Shown here one piece after another: positions 1-4,761 of a stretch of 7,287 nt of DNA. Below the pieces are notes generated by a model. It saw only the letters and a list, made by a program, of their open reading frames with translations, was not told the origin of the DNA and did not search any database. The position numbers and the translations under genes were made by a program. This stretch comes from Bacillota bacterium (lineage in GTDB: Bacteria; Bacillota; Clostridia; Oscillospirales; Acutalibacteraceae). Location of the stretch: positions 1 to 7,287 of the forward strand of contig JAUZPX010000090.1 of the NCBI GenBank assembly GCA_030705695.1, given 5' to 3'. How positions within the stretch are numbered: the stretch's first letter is position 1; the number at the start of each line of letters is the position of its first letter.

Positions 1-69
1 TAAATACATCATTTGGGATTGTTCCGCCAACGAATCAAATTCATTTTCCGTTATTATCTTTGCTAACAT
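1..69 (-). CDS. Partial phage protein, N-terminus only (possible replisome-organiser/DnaD-like)
   Basis: The open frame begins at an ATG at 69 and runs out of the window after 23 residues. A strong GGAGGGG ribosome site at 77-83 lies 7 nt upstream, so the start is well supported. It overlaps the end of the upstream 55-aa gene by 29 nt, which points to cotranscription and translational coupling. The visible residues (MLAKIITENEFDSLAEQSQ, then MMYL) resemble the opening of phage replisome-organiser/DnaD-type winged-helix proteins, which usually read as a short Ile-rich start, a Phe-Leu pair, then a Gln/Ala-rich helix ending in Leu-Tyr. That likeness rests on about 20 residues and is inference. 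The continuation to the left would decide it. Confidence 0.5.
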   Translation of the reverse strand, partial: MLAKIITENEFDSLAEQSQMMYL

Positions 70-208
70 AATATATCCCCTCCATTATTTTGTGTCTTAA
101 TTGCATAAGCGCCATACGATTTAGTCCCGGCAAAGAATCATTAATATTTCTGCAAAGCACTTCCAATAAACATAATGATTCTTCCTCAGTCAAAATAAAA
201 GTAAACAT
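41..208 (-). CDS. Small hypothetical protein (55 aa) downstream of packaging ATPase
   Basis: This short gene starts at ATG 208 and ends with TGA at 41-43. Its ribosome site (GAGGTG, within 214-219) overlaps the stop codon of the packaging ATPase, so it should be translated from the same transcript. The product begins MFTFILTEEESLCLLEVLC and is predicted to be mainly helical, with a hydrophobic first half and a basic, polar end (VSKDNNGK). There is no signal peptide or clear membrane segment. The last 29 nt overlap the next gene. I do not recognise the family. The good ribosome site and the tight packing between two genes support it as real. Its role is unknown, perhaps an accessory or host-takeover protein like many phage proteins of this size. 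Confidence 0.65.
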   Translation of the reverse strand: MFTFILTEEESLCLLEVLCRNINDSLPGLNRMALMQLRHKIMEGIYYVSKDNNGK

Positions 209-217
209 TTCATCACC

Positions 218-1213
218 TCACGTTATAGTCATTTTGAATACATCATATACAATATTTTTTATCTTTAACGATTCAAAGAACACGTAACCATCTTTGTACG
301 CTTCTAAGAACCTTTTGAATAATGTAGCACTATTAAGCCGCTTAATTAATAGTGTGTTTGGGGAATGGTCCTCTAGGGTTAATGTGTAAGTTAATCCGCA
401 TGTAGGGTCTATATTTTCTGAAACGTACATTTTGCCTTTTTGATAATCAATCCATACACCATATAATGTCCCGTTATACTTGAATGTAAAATAATACTGA
501 GCGCTGCCAGTTTTCTTCTCAATAAATGTATCACTGTCGCGCAGGAATTTATTGTTTATAGCATAATCCCCGTATGTAGTACCGTCTATCAACCGTCCAA
601 ACCTTGTCTGTCTCTTTTCGTTTATGAAACCTTCATCCTGTACAAGCTGCAACAATATTAAATCATCCTTGCGGACAAAGTTGGAGTTGTACGGCAATCG
701 TAAATTCCAGTAGACAGTATATGGATTAATAAACGTTATAGCATTAGCAAGGAATAAGACTATAACGTCCCGTTTACGGGCTATTGTCTCGTAAAAATCC
801 AAGAATTTTTCAACCTCATTTTTCAAATATGAAGTTGTGCCGCCTGTATCTATTACGAATTCGTCAAATATGATTAACTTTACACGAGGAAACGAAGAGG
901 ATTTATAGTAGTGCGACTTTGTAAGTGCCATTGAATAACCTGCCATAACTTCATCAACATAGAAATAGCCTGCTTTGTAGTCGATTTTATGCCCTTTAAA
1001 TTCTTCATTATATTGAATATCGTTAAATAAGTTTTCCTGTATTAATTCAAGTTCACTATCATAACGCCGTAAATAGATGAATTGTTCACCCTTTTTGAGA
1101 AAGTTTTTAATAGCCCGTTTTTTCGCCCCATAGGTCTTACCGCAACCACGATTACCGATAATTAAGTTAAACAAGCAGTTATAAGTTAGTGTTTTATCAA
1201 GGTCAAAATACAT
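218..1213 (-). CDS. gp16: DNA packaging (encapsidation) ATPase, phi29 gp16-like
   Basis: This is the motor ATPase that drives genomic DNA into the prohead. At 331 aa it matches phi29 gp16 (332 aa) in length. Walker A is GNRGCGKT at residues 20-27, followed by the family block GEQFIYLRRY near 42-51. Walker B is LIIFDEF, with Asp117 and Glu118. The C-terminal domain keeps the conserved TRFGRLIDGTTYGDY block near 203-217, a region almost identical in phi29. The start ATG has GGAG 9 nt upstream (1223-1226), and the previous gene stops 6 nt before it. In phi29 this ATPase works with the connector and a phage-encoded pRNA; a candidate pRNA lies upstream at 1871-1974. In phi29 the gene sits at the end of the late operon. 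Here it is in a leftward operon beyond the polymerase, a clear rearrangement. Confidence 0.96.
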   Translation of the reverse strand: MYFDLDKTLTYNCLFNLIIGNRGCGKTYGAKKRAIKNFLKKGEQFIYLRRYDSELELIQENLFNDIQYNEEFKGHKIDYKAGYFYVDEVMAGYSMALTKSHYYKSSSFPRVKLIIFDEFVIDTGGTTSYLKNEVEKFLDFYETIARKRDVIVLFLANAITFINPYTVYWNLRLPYNSNFVRKDDLILLQLVQDEGFINEKRQTRFGRLIDGTTYGDYAINNKFLRDSDTFIEKKTGSAQYYFTFKYNGTLYGVWIDYQKGKMYVSENIDPTCGLTYTLTLEDHSPNTLLIKRLNSATLFKRFLEAYKDGYVFFESLKIKNIVYDVFKMTIT

Positions 1214-1219
1214 TATTTA

Positions 1220-1432
1220 TCACTCCATCATTTTATATAATTCATATAGCCATTTCTGTTTGTTTAAATCATGGTCTTTTATGGTTAAAAAATCATTCAT
1301 AATTTTTTCCACAACTTTTAACGAACAAGCTATAATATCACTTTGCGACAGGCCGAATTGTCCTTGTAATAATTCTAGCAGAGCGACAGTATCCGCTGTC
1401 GCTCTGCATTGTATCTGCTTATCCTTTTTCAT
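1220..1432 (-). CDS. Small ribbon-helix-helix-like DNA-binding protein (70 aa)
   Basis: The product has the pattern of the ribbon-helix-helix (Arc/MetJ/CopG) fold: a short alternating strand near residues 6-11 (QIQCRA), a first helix near 14-25, a Gly-Leu-Ser turn, then a second helix from about 29 to 48 (SQSDIIACSLKVVEKIM). Such proteins dimerise and bind short palindromes, usually to repress nearby promoters. The ATG at 1432 overlaps the stop of the preceding 50-aa gene as ATGA, so it is probably translated by coupling. The gene contains a perfect 12-bp inverted repeat (1378-1407). An 18-bp near-palindrome at the operon promoter (1820-1837) is a plausible operator for it. The fold call is pattern-based and moderate. 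The tail from 50 to 70 is lysine-rich and aromatic, of unknown role. Confidence 0.7.
   Translation of the reverse strand: MKKDKQIQCRATADTVALLELLQGQFGLSQSDIIACSLKVVEKIMNDFLTIKDHDLNKQKWLYELYKMME
1378..1407. repeat. Perfect 12-bp inverted repeat inside the ribbon-helix-helix gene
   Basis: Arms GCAGAGCGACAG (1378-1389) and CTGTCGCTCTGC (1396-1407) are exact reverse complements around a 6-nt centre. In the mRNA this is a GC-rich 12-bp hairpin covering codons for about residues 9-18, starting 26 nt after the A of the ATG. It is much stronger than expected in this A/T-rich genome. It could slow or gate translation of the protein, protect the message, or act as a DNA operator. What is seen is the repeat; the function is inference. 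Confidence 0.85.
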
Positions 1433-1581
1433 TCGGCATATCCTCCTGTTATTATATTTTTATACCCAGCATCGCGTAACCATTTAACTGCTTCCTGCAT
1501 CTCTTTGAAATTGTCTACAAAATCATGGTAGGAAAAACCGTCTTTGTCATCATAATCAATAAAATATTTTTGTGTACTCAT
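1429..1581 (-). CDS. Small hypothetical acidic protein (50 aa)
   Basis: The gene starts at ATG 1581 and ends TGA 1429-1431. A GGGAG ribosome site at 1591-1595 lies 9 nt upstream, inside the end of the preceding gene. Both ends overlap their neighbours as ATGA (4 nt), the signature of a tightly coupled phage operon. The product opens MSTQKYFIDYDDKDGFSYHD, is rich in acidic and aromatic residues, and has a central helix (about 22-37, containing EAVKWL) followed by a Gly-rich end (ITGGYAE). There is no signal peptide or membrane segment. I do not recognise a family. Its reality rests on the ribosome site and the perfect tiling of stops and starts. Confidence 0.7.
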   Translation of the reverse strand: MSTQKYFIDYDDKDGFSYHDFVDNFKEMQEAVKWLRDAGYKNIITGGYAE

Positions 1582-1748
1582 TTTTTATTTCTCCCTTCAT
1601 ATTCCGCAACCATATCTTCCAAACTCTTGATTGATTCTTGCGTATGTGATTTAAGTTTATATTGTTCGTTTTCTTCTTTCCAGTCCTTAATTATAGCGCG
1701 GATATTTTCGGCTTCCTTTTCCGTTTTAATGACATAATGGTATATCAT
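1578..1748 (-). CDS. Small hypothetical charged helical protein (56 aa), first gene of the packaging operon
   Basis: The start is ATG 1748, with AAAGGAAG at 1757-1764 spaced 8 nt upstream. The stop overlaps the next start as ATGA. The product opens with a short strand (MIYHYVIKT) and continues as one highly charged helical stretch, Lys/Glu-rich with regularly spaced Ile/Leu (EKEAENIRAIIKDWKEE), ending in basic GRNKK. A short coiled coil or a nucleic-acid or protein adaptor would fit. No family is recognised. It is the first gene after the promoter at 1813-1841, with a leader of about 60 nt that contains no other convincing element. Confidence 0.7.
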   Translation of the reverse strand: MIYHYVIKTEKEAENIRAIIKDWKEENEQYKLKSHTQESIKSLEDMVAEYEGRNKK

Positions 1749-1812
1749 GTTATCAACTTCCTTTCGAATATTTTACCTTTTAAAAAGCCCCATTTTCCTT
1801 TCCAACAATTAT

Positions 1813-1841
1813 AGTTTATCACATGTATATACATTTGTAAA
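1813..1841 (-). promoter_or_regulatory. Promoter of the leftward packaging/accessory operon
   Basis: Reading the minus strand, TTTACA (1836-1841) and TAAACT (1813-1818) are separated by 17 bp, and TGA directly precedes the -10 to give an extended -10. A TATAAT also occurs at 1808-1813 but is 22 bp from the -35. This promoter would serve the 56-aa gene and everything to its left including the ATPase. A palindrome fills most of the spacer and touches the -35, so a bound repressor would block polymerase. Confidence 0.55.
1820..1837. promoter_or_regulatory. Operator-like palindrome between -35 and -10
   Basis: CACATGTATATACATTTG is an 18-bp near-palindrome with a perfect 12-bp core ATGTATATACAT (1823-1834) and one mismatched pair in the flanks. 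It lies in the spacer of the packaging-operon promoter and overlaps two bases of the -35. Its size and position suit a dimeric repressor. The ribbon-helix-helix protein encoded in the same operon is the natural candidate, by inference only. Confidence 0.5.
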
Positions 1842-1844
1842 GAC

Positions 1845-1865
1845 ATTTCAAAAATATTTTGAAAT
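1845..1865. repeat. A/T-rich perfect inverted repeat upstream of the packaging-operon promoter
   Basis: Arms ATTTCAAAA (1845-1853) and TTTTGAAAT (1857-1865) are exact reverse complements around 3 nt. The repeat begins 3 bp upstream of the -35 of the 1813-1841 promoter and lies just past the 3' end of the candidate pRNA. It contains TATTTTGAAA, which recurs at 5774-5783 next to the early promoter. It may be a regulator site, an UP-like A/T element, or a weak 3' hairpin for the small RNA. Confidence 0.5.
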
Positions 1866-1870
1866 AAAAT

Positions 1871-1974
1871 GAGGGTAATGAAAGGACAAGACAACCCGTT
1901 ACGGCAAACATTTCTGGGCGGTTCTTCACCGTTAACTCCCAGAAAATGTATCTTGAATTACTTTCAAAACCCTC
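1871..1974 (-). ncRNA. Candidate packaging RNA (pRNA) of the gp16-type motor
   Basis: This minus-strand RNA of about 104 nt folds as a three-way junction. The closing helix pairs GAGGGU (1974-1969) with ACCCUC (1876-1871), has a 2x2 internal loop, then UGAAAG (1966-1961) with CUUUCA (1884-1879), and CAAGA (1955-1951 side) with UCUUG (1891-1887 side) after a small asymmetric loop. The 5' hairpin pairs 1949-1938 with 1918-1908 (11 bp, one bulge) and has an inner CGGU/ACCG stem. The 3' hairpin is short (1904-1896). A long 5' arm, a short 3' arm and a long end helix are the known phi29 pRNA plan, and phi29 also encodes its pRNA leftward beyond the replication genes. A promoter at 1981-2009 predicts +1 at 1974, the first paired base. 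A U-rich run (AUUUUAUUU) follows the helix. Sequence identity with phi29 pRNA is not evident; the call is structural and contextual. Confidence 0.62.
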
Positions 1975-1980
1975 ACCACT

Positions 1981-2009
1981 ATTCTACTACTTATTGATAG
2001 AAAATGCAA
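1981..2009 (-). promoter_or_regulatory. Promoter for the candidate pRNA, embedded in the end of the polymerase gene
   Basis: On the minus strand, TTGCAT (2004-2009) and TAGAAT (1981-1986) are 17 bp apart. The -35 is identical to that of the early-operon promoter at 5742-5770. The -35 lies in the final polymerase codons, and the -10 includes a second TAG directly after the stop codon. Counting the -10 as -12 to -7 puts +1 at 1974, exactly the first base of the RNA closing helix. That coincidence is the best evidence that the site is used. Confidence 0.6.
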
Positions 2010-3708
2010 CTTTTTGTAAAACTATGCCGCCCGGTACTGCCTTTTGTTGCAGCTTGTCCGGGTACGATATTCCTGGATGAAAGTTTTCCCACGTTACATA
2101 TTTATAGCAGCGTTCGGGAAGTCCTGCCACTGTGATTTTCATATCTTCCGGTAAATCATTGTAAATTAGCTGCATTTTTTCTTGTTCTTCTTTCAATGGT
2201 TCTCTGCCATATTCTATATAGCTTTTTTGCCGTAAATATCGGGCTTTACTGAACACATATTCCCATTTCCATTTTCCTAATTCTGTATTATCAATGCCTA
2301 GTGATGCGGGTATTTCTGTACCTTGTAAATGTAAACTGTCTGTATCAGCGTATATAAAGCGTTTATAGTTTTTCTGTGCTGCGGTAATCGTGGTATATCT
2401 CGCCCACGCAGTAATGAACGTTCCCATAGGAATATAAACTGGTTTGCGTGTTTCCTTCGGGCCTAGCACGTACTTAATTACACCATTTTCACAATACGGA
2501 ATTTTACTTCTAACATTTGGATTAAGCGCAAATTTGCCATAACTGGAATTCTGCATTAACTTAGACAAAGTATACATGGCTTTGTTTCCATCTAACTTAC
2601 TGCGGGTTTTTATATCGTACCATTTGTATATGTACGGAGCGAGTAAACCTCTTGCGGCTTTAAATTTCCATCCGCTGAAAAATTCGATATTGTAAATATT
2701 GTAATGCTTTTTAAATAATTCATAATCAACACTTGTCAAACATAGCGCAACGTCCTCACCATTACTAGATGTTAGGTATTCAGTCGGTACAAATGATAAA
2801 TTGTTTTTAAGTTGTATCGTAGGAATATGATTCTTTTTTAATTCAAAATTGCAACGGAACATAGTAATATAAAGCGGGTATAAATCATCTTGCTGATATT
2901 CTCCATTAAAATAAATCCCCTCCCCATATGGGAGTAATTTTGTTGCCATAACCCACGGATATAAACTATTTACATCTAGTACAATTCCAGCGGCAATATC
3001 TACGTCTGCATACTTTGGATTAAGATAAGTAAATCCGCCTTTATAACTTTGTCTAACGTCATGGTCATATGCCGGAATAGGAAACCATTGTTCAAAGTTT
3101 TTATTACCTATCGTTTCCTTTAAATCATGCAGCGCATTTGAACCCGCTGTCATTTTATTTAATCCCTGTGCGAATAATACATGTAATGCCATAGCAATAA
3201 TTACAACATCATTTTGCAGATAGTCCAATTCTTCTTGATCTAGTTCGTGCCCAATGGGGCGAAATTTTTCATAATCAATATCACCTTTTTTCATAGGTAA
3301 ATTAAAGCCTTTTGCGATTTCTGCAACACTAAACGGTAATATTTTCAAACTGTCGTAAATAATAACCTTAACACATTCCTTGTTCTTTTTAGCGAACATA
3401 ATTTCCATTGAATAAAACTGCCCTTTGTCGCTAATCAAAGTCGTAAATGTGTTACTGTCTAAATCCCTTCTATCTATTACATGCAGAAAACCATGTTGGA
3501 ATAACCAAACCATAATAAACGTTCCGTCAAACTTCTCATTGTGGAAGTAAATTGTAGCATTATCCGAACACTTACAAAAATCAATAAATCCGTCTAATGA
3601 ATTTCCATAGTGAAAGTTACCCGGATTACCTATTTCGGTAACACCCCATGCCCAAACCCGGCAGTCGTTTTGGTCCGTAGTAGTTTCAAAATCAGCTACC
3701 AGTGGCAT
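1987..3708 (-). CDS. gp2: Protein-primed family-B DNA polymerase, phi29 gp2-like
   Basis: This enzyme replicates the linear genome from a protein primer, with strand displacement and proofreading. At 573 aa it equals the phi29 enzyme (575 aa). Exo I is DFETTT (Asp6, Glu8), Exo II is FHNEKFDG (Asn57, Asp61), and Exo III has Tyr163 and Asp167 (YLQND). The YxGG linker motif is at Tyr222. Motif A is DVNSLYP with Asp245, motif B is KLMQNSSYGKF near 383-393, motif C is YADTDS with Asp455 and Asp457, and KxY is Lys495-Tyr497. The spacing between motifs leaves room for both terminal-protein-specific insertions. All catalytic residues are present. The start ATG has GGAAGTG 7 nt upstream, and the gene overlaps the terminal protein gene by 17 nt. 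It ends in tandem TAG codons, the second lying inside the -10 of the candidate pRNA promoter. Confidence 0.98.
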   Translation of the reverse strand: MPLVADFETTTDQNDCRVWAWGVTEIGNPGNFHYGNSLDGFIDFCKCSDNATIYFHNEKFDGTFIMVWLFQHGFLHVIDRRDLDSNTFTTLISDKGQFYSMEIMFAKKNKECVKVIIYDSLKILPFSVAEIAKGFNLPMKKGDIDYEKFRPIGHELDQEELDYLQNDVVIIAMALHVLFAQGLNKMTAGSNALHDLKETIGNKNFEQWFPIPAYDHDVRQSYKGGFTYLNPKYADVDIAAGIVLDVNSLYPWVMATKLLPYGEGIYFNGEYQQDDLYPLYITMFRCNFELKKNHIPTIQLKNNLSFVPTEYLTSSNGEDVALCLTSVDYELFKKHYNIYNIEFFSGWKFKAARGLLAPYIYKWYDIKTRSKLDGNKAMYTLSKLMQNSSYGKFALNPNVRSKIPYCENGVIKYVLGPKETRKPVYIPMGTFITAWARYTTITAAQKNYKRFIYADTDSLHLQGTEIPASLGIDNTELGKWKWEYVFSKARYLRQKSYIEYGREPLKEEQEKMQLIYNDLPEDMKITVAGLPERCYKYVTWENFHPGISYPDKLQQKAVPGGIVLQKVAFSINK

Positions 3709-4441
3709 AGTTCCACACTTCCATTAAATACGCTAAGTGTGCCGCTTGTTCCACGGGGTCATAGATAAACTTTATACTTGCTTCTTCATCAGCAAAGAAA
3801 ACGTCAACAATTTGTTGTGCTGGCAGCGCTTGAATGATTTTCTTTAATTCATCTGCTTTGCTGCCAAAAACCGTATCAAGCCCTTTCAAATAGTTGGCTT
3901 TAAATAGTTCTGCTTTTTCATCCGTATACGCTGCCCGGCTTTGTTTCTCCACGCTTTCAACATATTTATCCCATTCCTTACCCGGTTGTATCTTGTCAAA
4001 ATCAAACTTTTTCGGCTTTAGTTCATTTACCCTTGTGTTTCCCATTTCGCCACGCTTTAACCCTATTGGTTTACCACGGCTTAAAGCTTCCATTTGTTCT
4101 ACACGTTTTCTTTCAATTGTACGCTGTCGGTTTATGTCTGCAACCTTTTTACTGATTTCACGTTTTTCCCATTTTGTAATGGTGTTTCCGGTTGCTGAAG
4201 TAATTGTTTCTTCTGCGCCCTTTTTCAAAAATCTTTCAAAGCTATGTACGGTTTTATTGAATTCCTGTCTAGTAGTTATGTTTTCCCTAAGTTGTTTTTT
4301 GTTTATTTTGTCTGGTAGAATGTCTTTCATTTCCGGGTGTTTATTCAATTCTCTATTTATCTTTGCGTTAAAGTTTCGTGTTACTCTTGCAAGTTCTTTC
4401 TCATCACGGCTACGCCAACGGATAGAAGGTCTTTTTTCCAT
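3692..4441 (-). CDS. gp3: Terminal protein (DNA replication primer), phi29 gp3-like
   Basis: The protein primes replication by carrying the first nucleotide on a side-chain hydroxyl and stays bound to the genome 5' ends. It is 249 aa against 266 in phi29 and is collinear from the first residues: basic N-terminus with PSIRWRSRDEKELARV, TRQEFNK near 57-63, a charged helical middle, a GKP turn near 123-125, and the FDFDKI block near 146-151 that matches FDFSKV in phi29. In the C-terminal priming domain, the segment that holds Ser232 in phi29 reads DEEASIKFIYDP (218-229), so Ser222 and Tyr227 are the candidate linking residues. The collinearity and an AGGGGTG ribosome site 7 nt upstream support the ATG at 4441, although this makes the gene start inside the p4-like gene (61-nt overlap). 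Confidence 0.92.
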   Translation of the reverse strand: MEKRPSIRWRSRDEKELARVTRNFNAKINRELNKHPEMKDILPDKINKKQLRENITTRQEFNKTVHSFERFLKKGAEETITSATGNTITKWEKREISKKVADINRQRTIERKRVEQMEALSRGKPIGLKRGEMGNTRVNELKPKKFDFDKIQPGKEWDKYVESVEKQSRAAYTDEKAELFKANYLKGLDTVFGSKADELKKIIQALPAQQIVDVFFADEEASIKFIYDPVEQAAHLAYLMEVWNYATGS

Positions 4442-4710
4442 ACGTTTTCACCCCTGTCAATTATCTTCAATAAAAATCCCCTTGTTTCGATACTGTCATA
4501 AAGCAGTACGTCAGCAAGTAAAGTTGTATCTATCTCTATACCATATTTTTTTGTAAATTTTTCTTGGAAATTAATACGATTTATTACTAGTCTATCTTTA
4601 AATTTATGCCGATGTAACTTTGACGAGAACATAAATTCGACATTATTTATTTTATGGGTATATGGTGAATTTTCCAAATCGTAAACAATGCCGTTTTTTG
4701 TCATACTCAT
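4381..4710 (-). CDS. gp4: Early/late transcription switch protein, phi29 p4-like
   Basis: In phi29, p4 bends DNA at inverted repeats, represses the early A2 promoters and activates late promoter A3 by contacting host RNA polymerase. This 109-aa protein matches the remembered p4 sequence over its length: GIVYDLENSPY (p4 GIYHNLKESEY), VEFMFSSKLHRHKF (p4 VTFFFSSELYLNKF), LLADVLLYDSIETRGF (p4 MLADITFYSEVEKRGF). Thr4 is kept, whereas the position of p4 Arg6, recalled as a DNA-contacting residue, is Asn6. The basic p4 C-terminal tail is absent, making it about 16 residues shorter, and the last 20 codons overlap the terminal protein gene. The first ATG fits the p4 N-terminus exactly. No Shine-Dalgarno is close; the nearest is separated by a hairpin (4711-4751). 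It lies in the p4 slot of a 6-5-4-3-2 operon. Confidence 0.88.
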   Translation of the reverse strand: MSMTKNGIVYDLENSPYTHKINNVEFMFSSKLHRHKFKDRLVINRINFQEKFTKKYGIEIDTTLLADVLLYDSIETRGFLLKIIDRGENVWKKDLLSVGVAVMRKNLQE

Positions 4711-4751
4711 AAAATTATAGGGCGGTAAAATTAATTACCGCCCTGTCCTCC
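4711..4751 (-). promoter_or_regulatory. Hairpin-spaced ribosome binding site of the p4-like gene
   Basis: The only Shine-Dalgarno before the p4-like ATG is GGAGG at 4747-4751, 36 nt away and too far in linear RNA. Between them lies a perfect 10-bp hairpin: arms 4744-4735 and 4728-4719 (AGGGCGGTAA and TTACCGCCCT), loop 6 nt. Folded, the gap shrinks to 2 + 8 = 10 nt, a normal spacing. The same arrangement is known for phage T4 genes 25 and 38. A weak terminator is the alternative, but no proper U-run follows the stem. Confidence 0.6.
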
Positions 4752-4761
4752 ATTCTTTTGG

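Noticed and set aside
1774..1794. A six-codon leader peptide frame (ATG GGG CTT...) upstream of the 56-aa gene.
   Set aside because: The purine run before it is too close to the ATG for a good ribosome site, and no attenuator structure follows.
1842..1974. The structured RNA transcribed from the plus strand instead.
   Set aside because: A TAAAAT at 1865-1870 could be a -10, but the sequence 17 bp upstream (GACATT) is a poor -35, and the arm order would be reversed relative to phi29 pRNA.
1869..1997. A 42-codon plus-strand frame starting at ATG 1869 across the candidate pRNA.
   Set aside because: It has no ribosome site and no good promoter, it ends inside the polymerase gene on the opposite strand, and the same bases are better explained by long complementary arms with a minus-strand promoter.
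3894..4556. A 220-codon plus-strand frame opposite the terminal protein gene.
   Set aside because: It is antisense to two well-supported genes, has no promoter or ribosome site, and has a Ser/Phe-rich low-quality composition typical of a shadow frame.
4719..4744. Intrinsic terminator before the p4-like gene.
   Set aside because: The stem is perfect, but the bases after it (UAUAAUUUU) are not a continuous U-run, and termination here would cut off terminal protein and polymerase. A ribosome-site spacer explains it better, though partial attenuation is possible.
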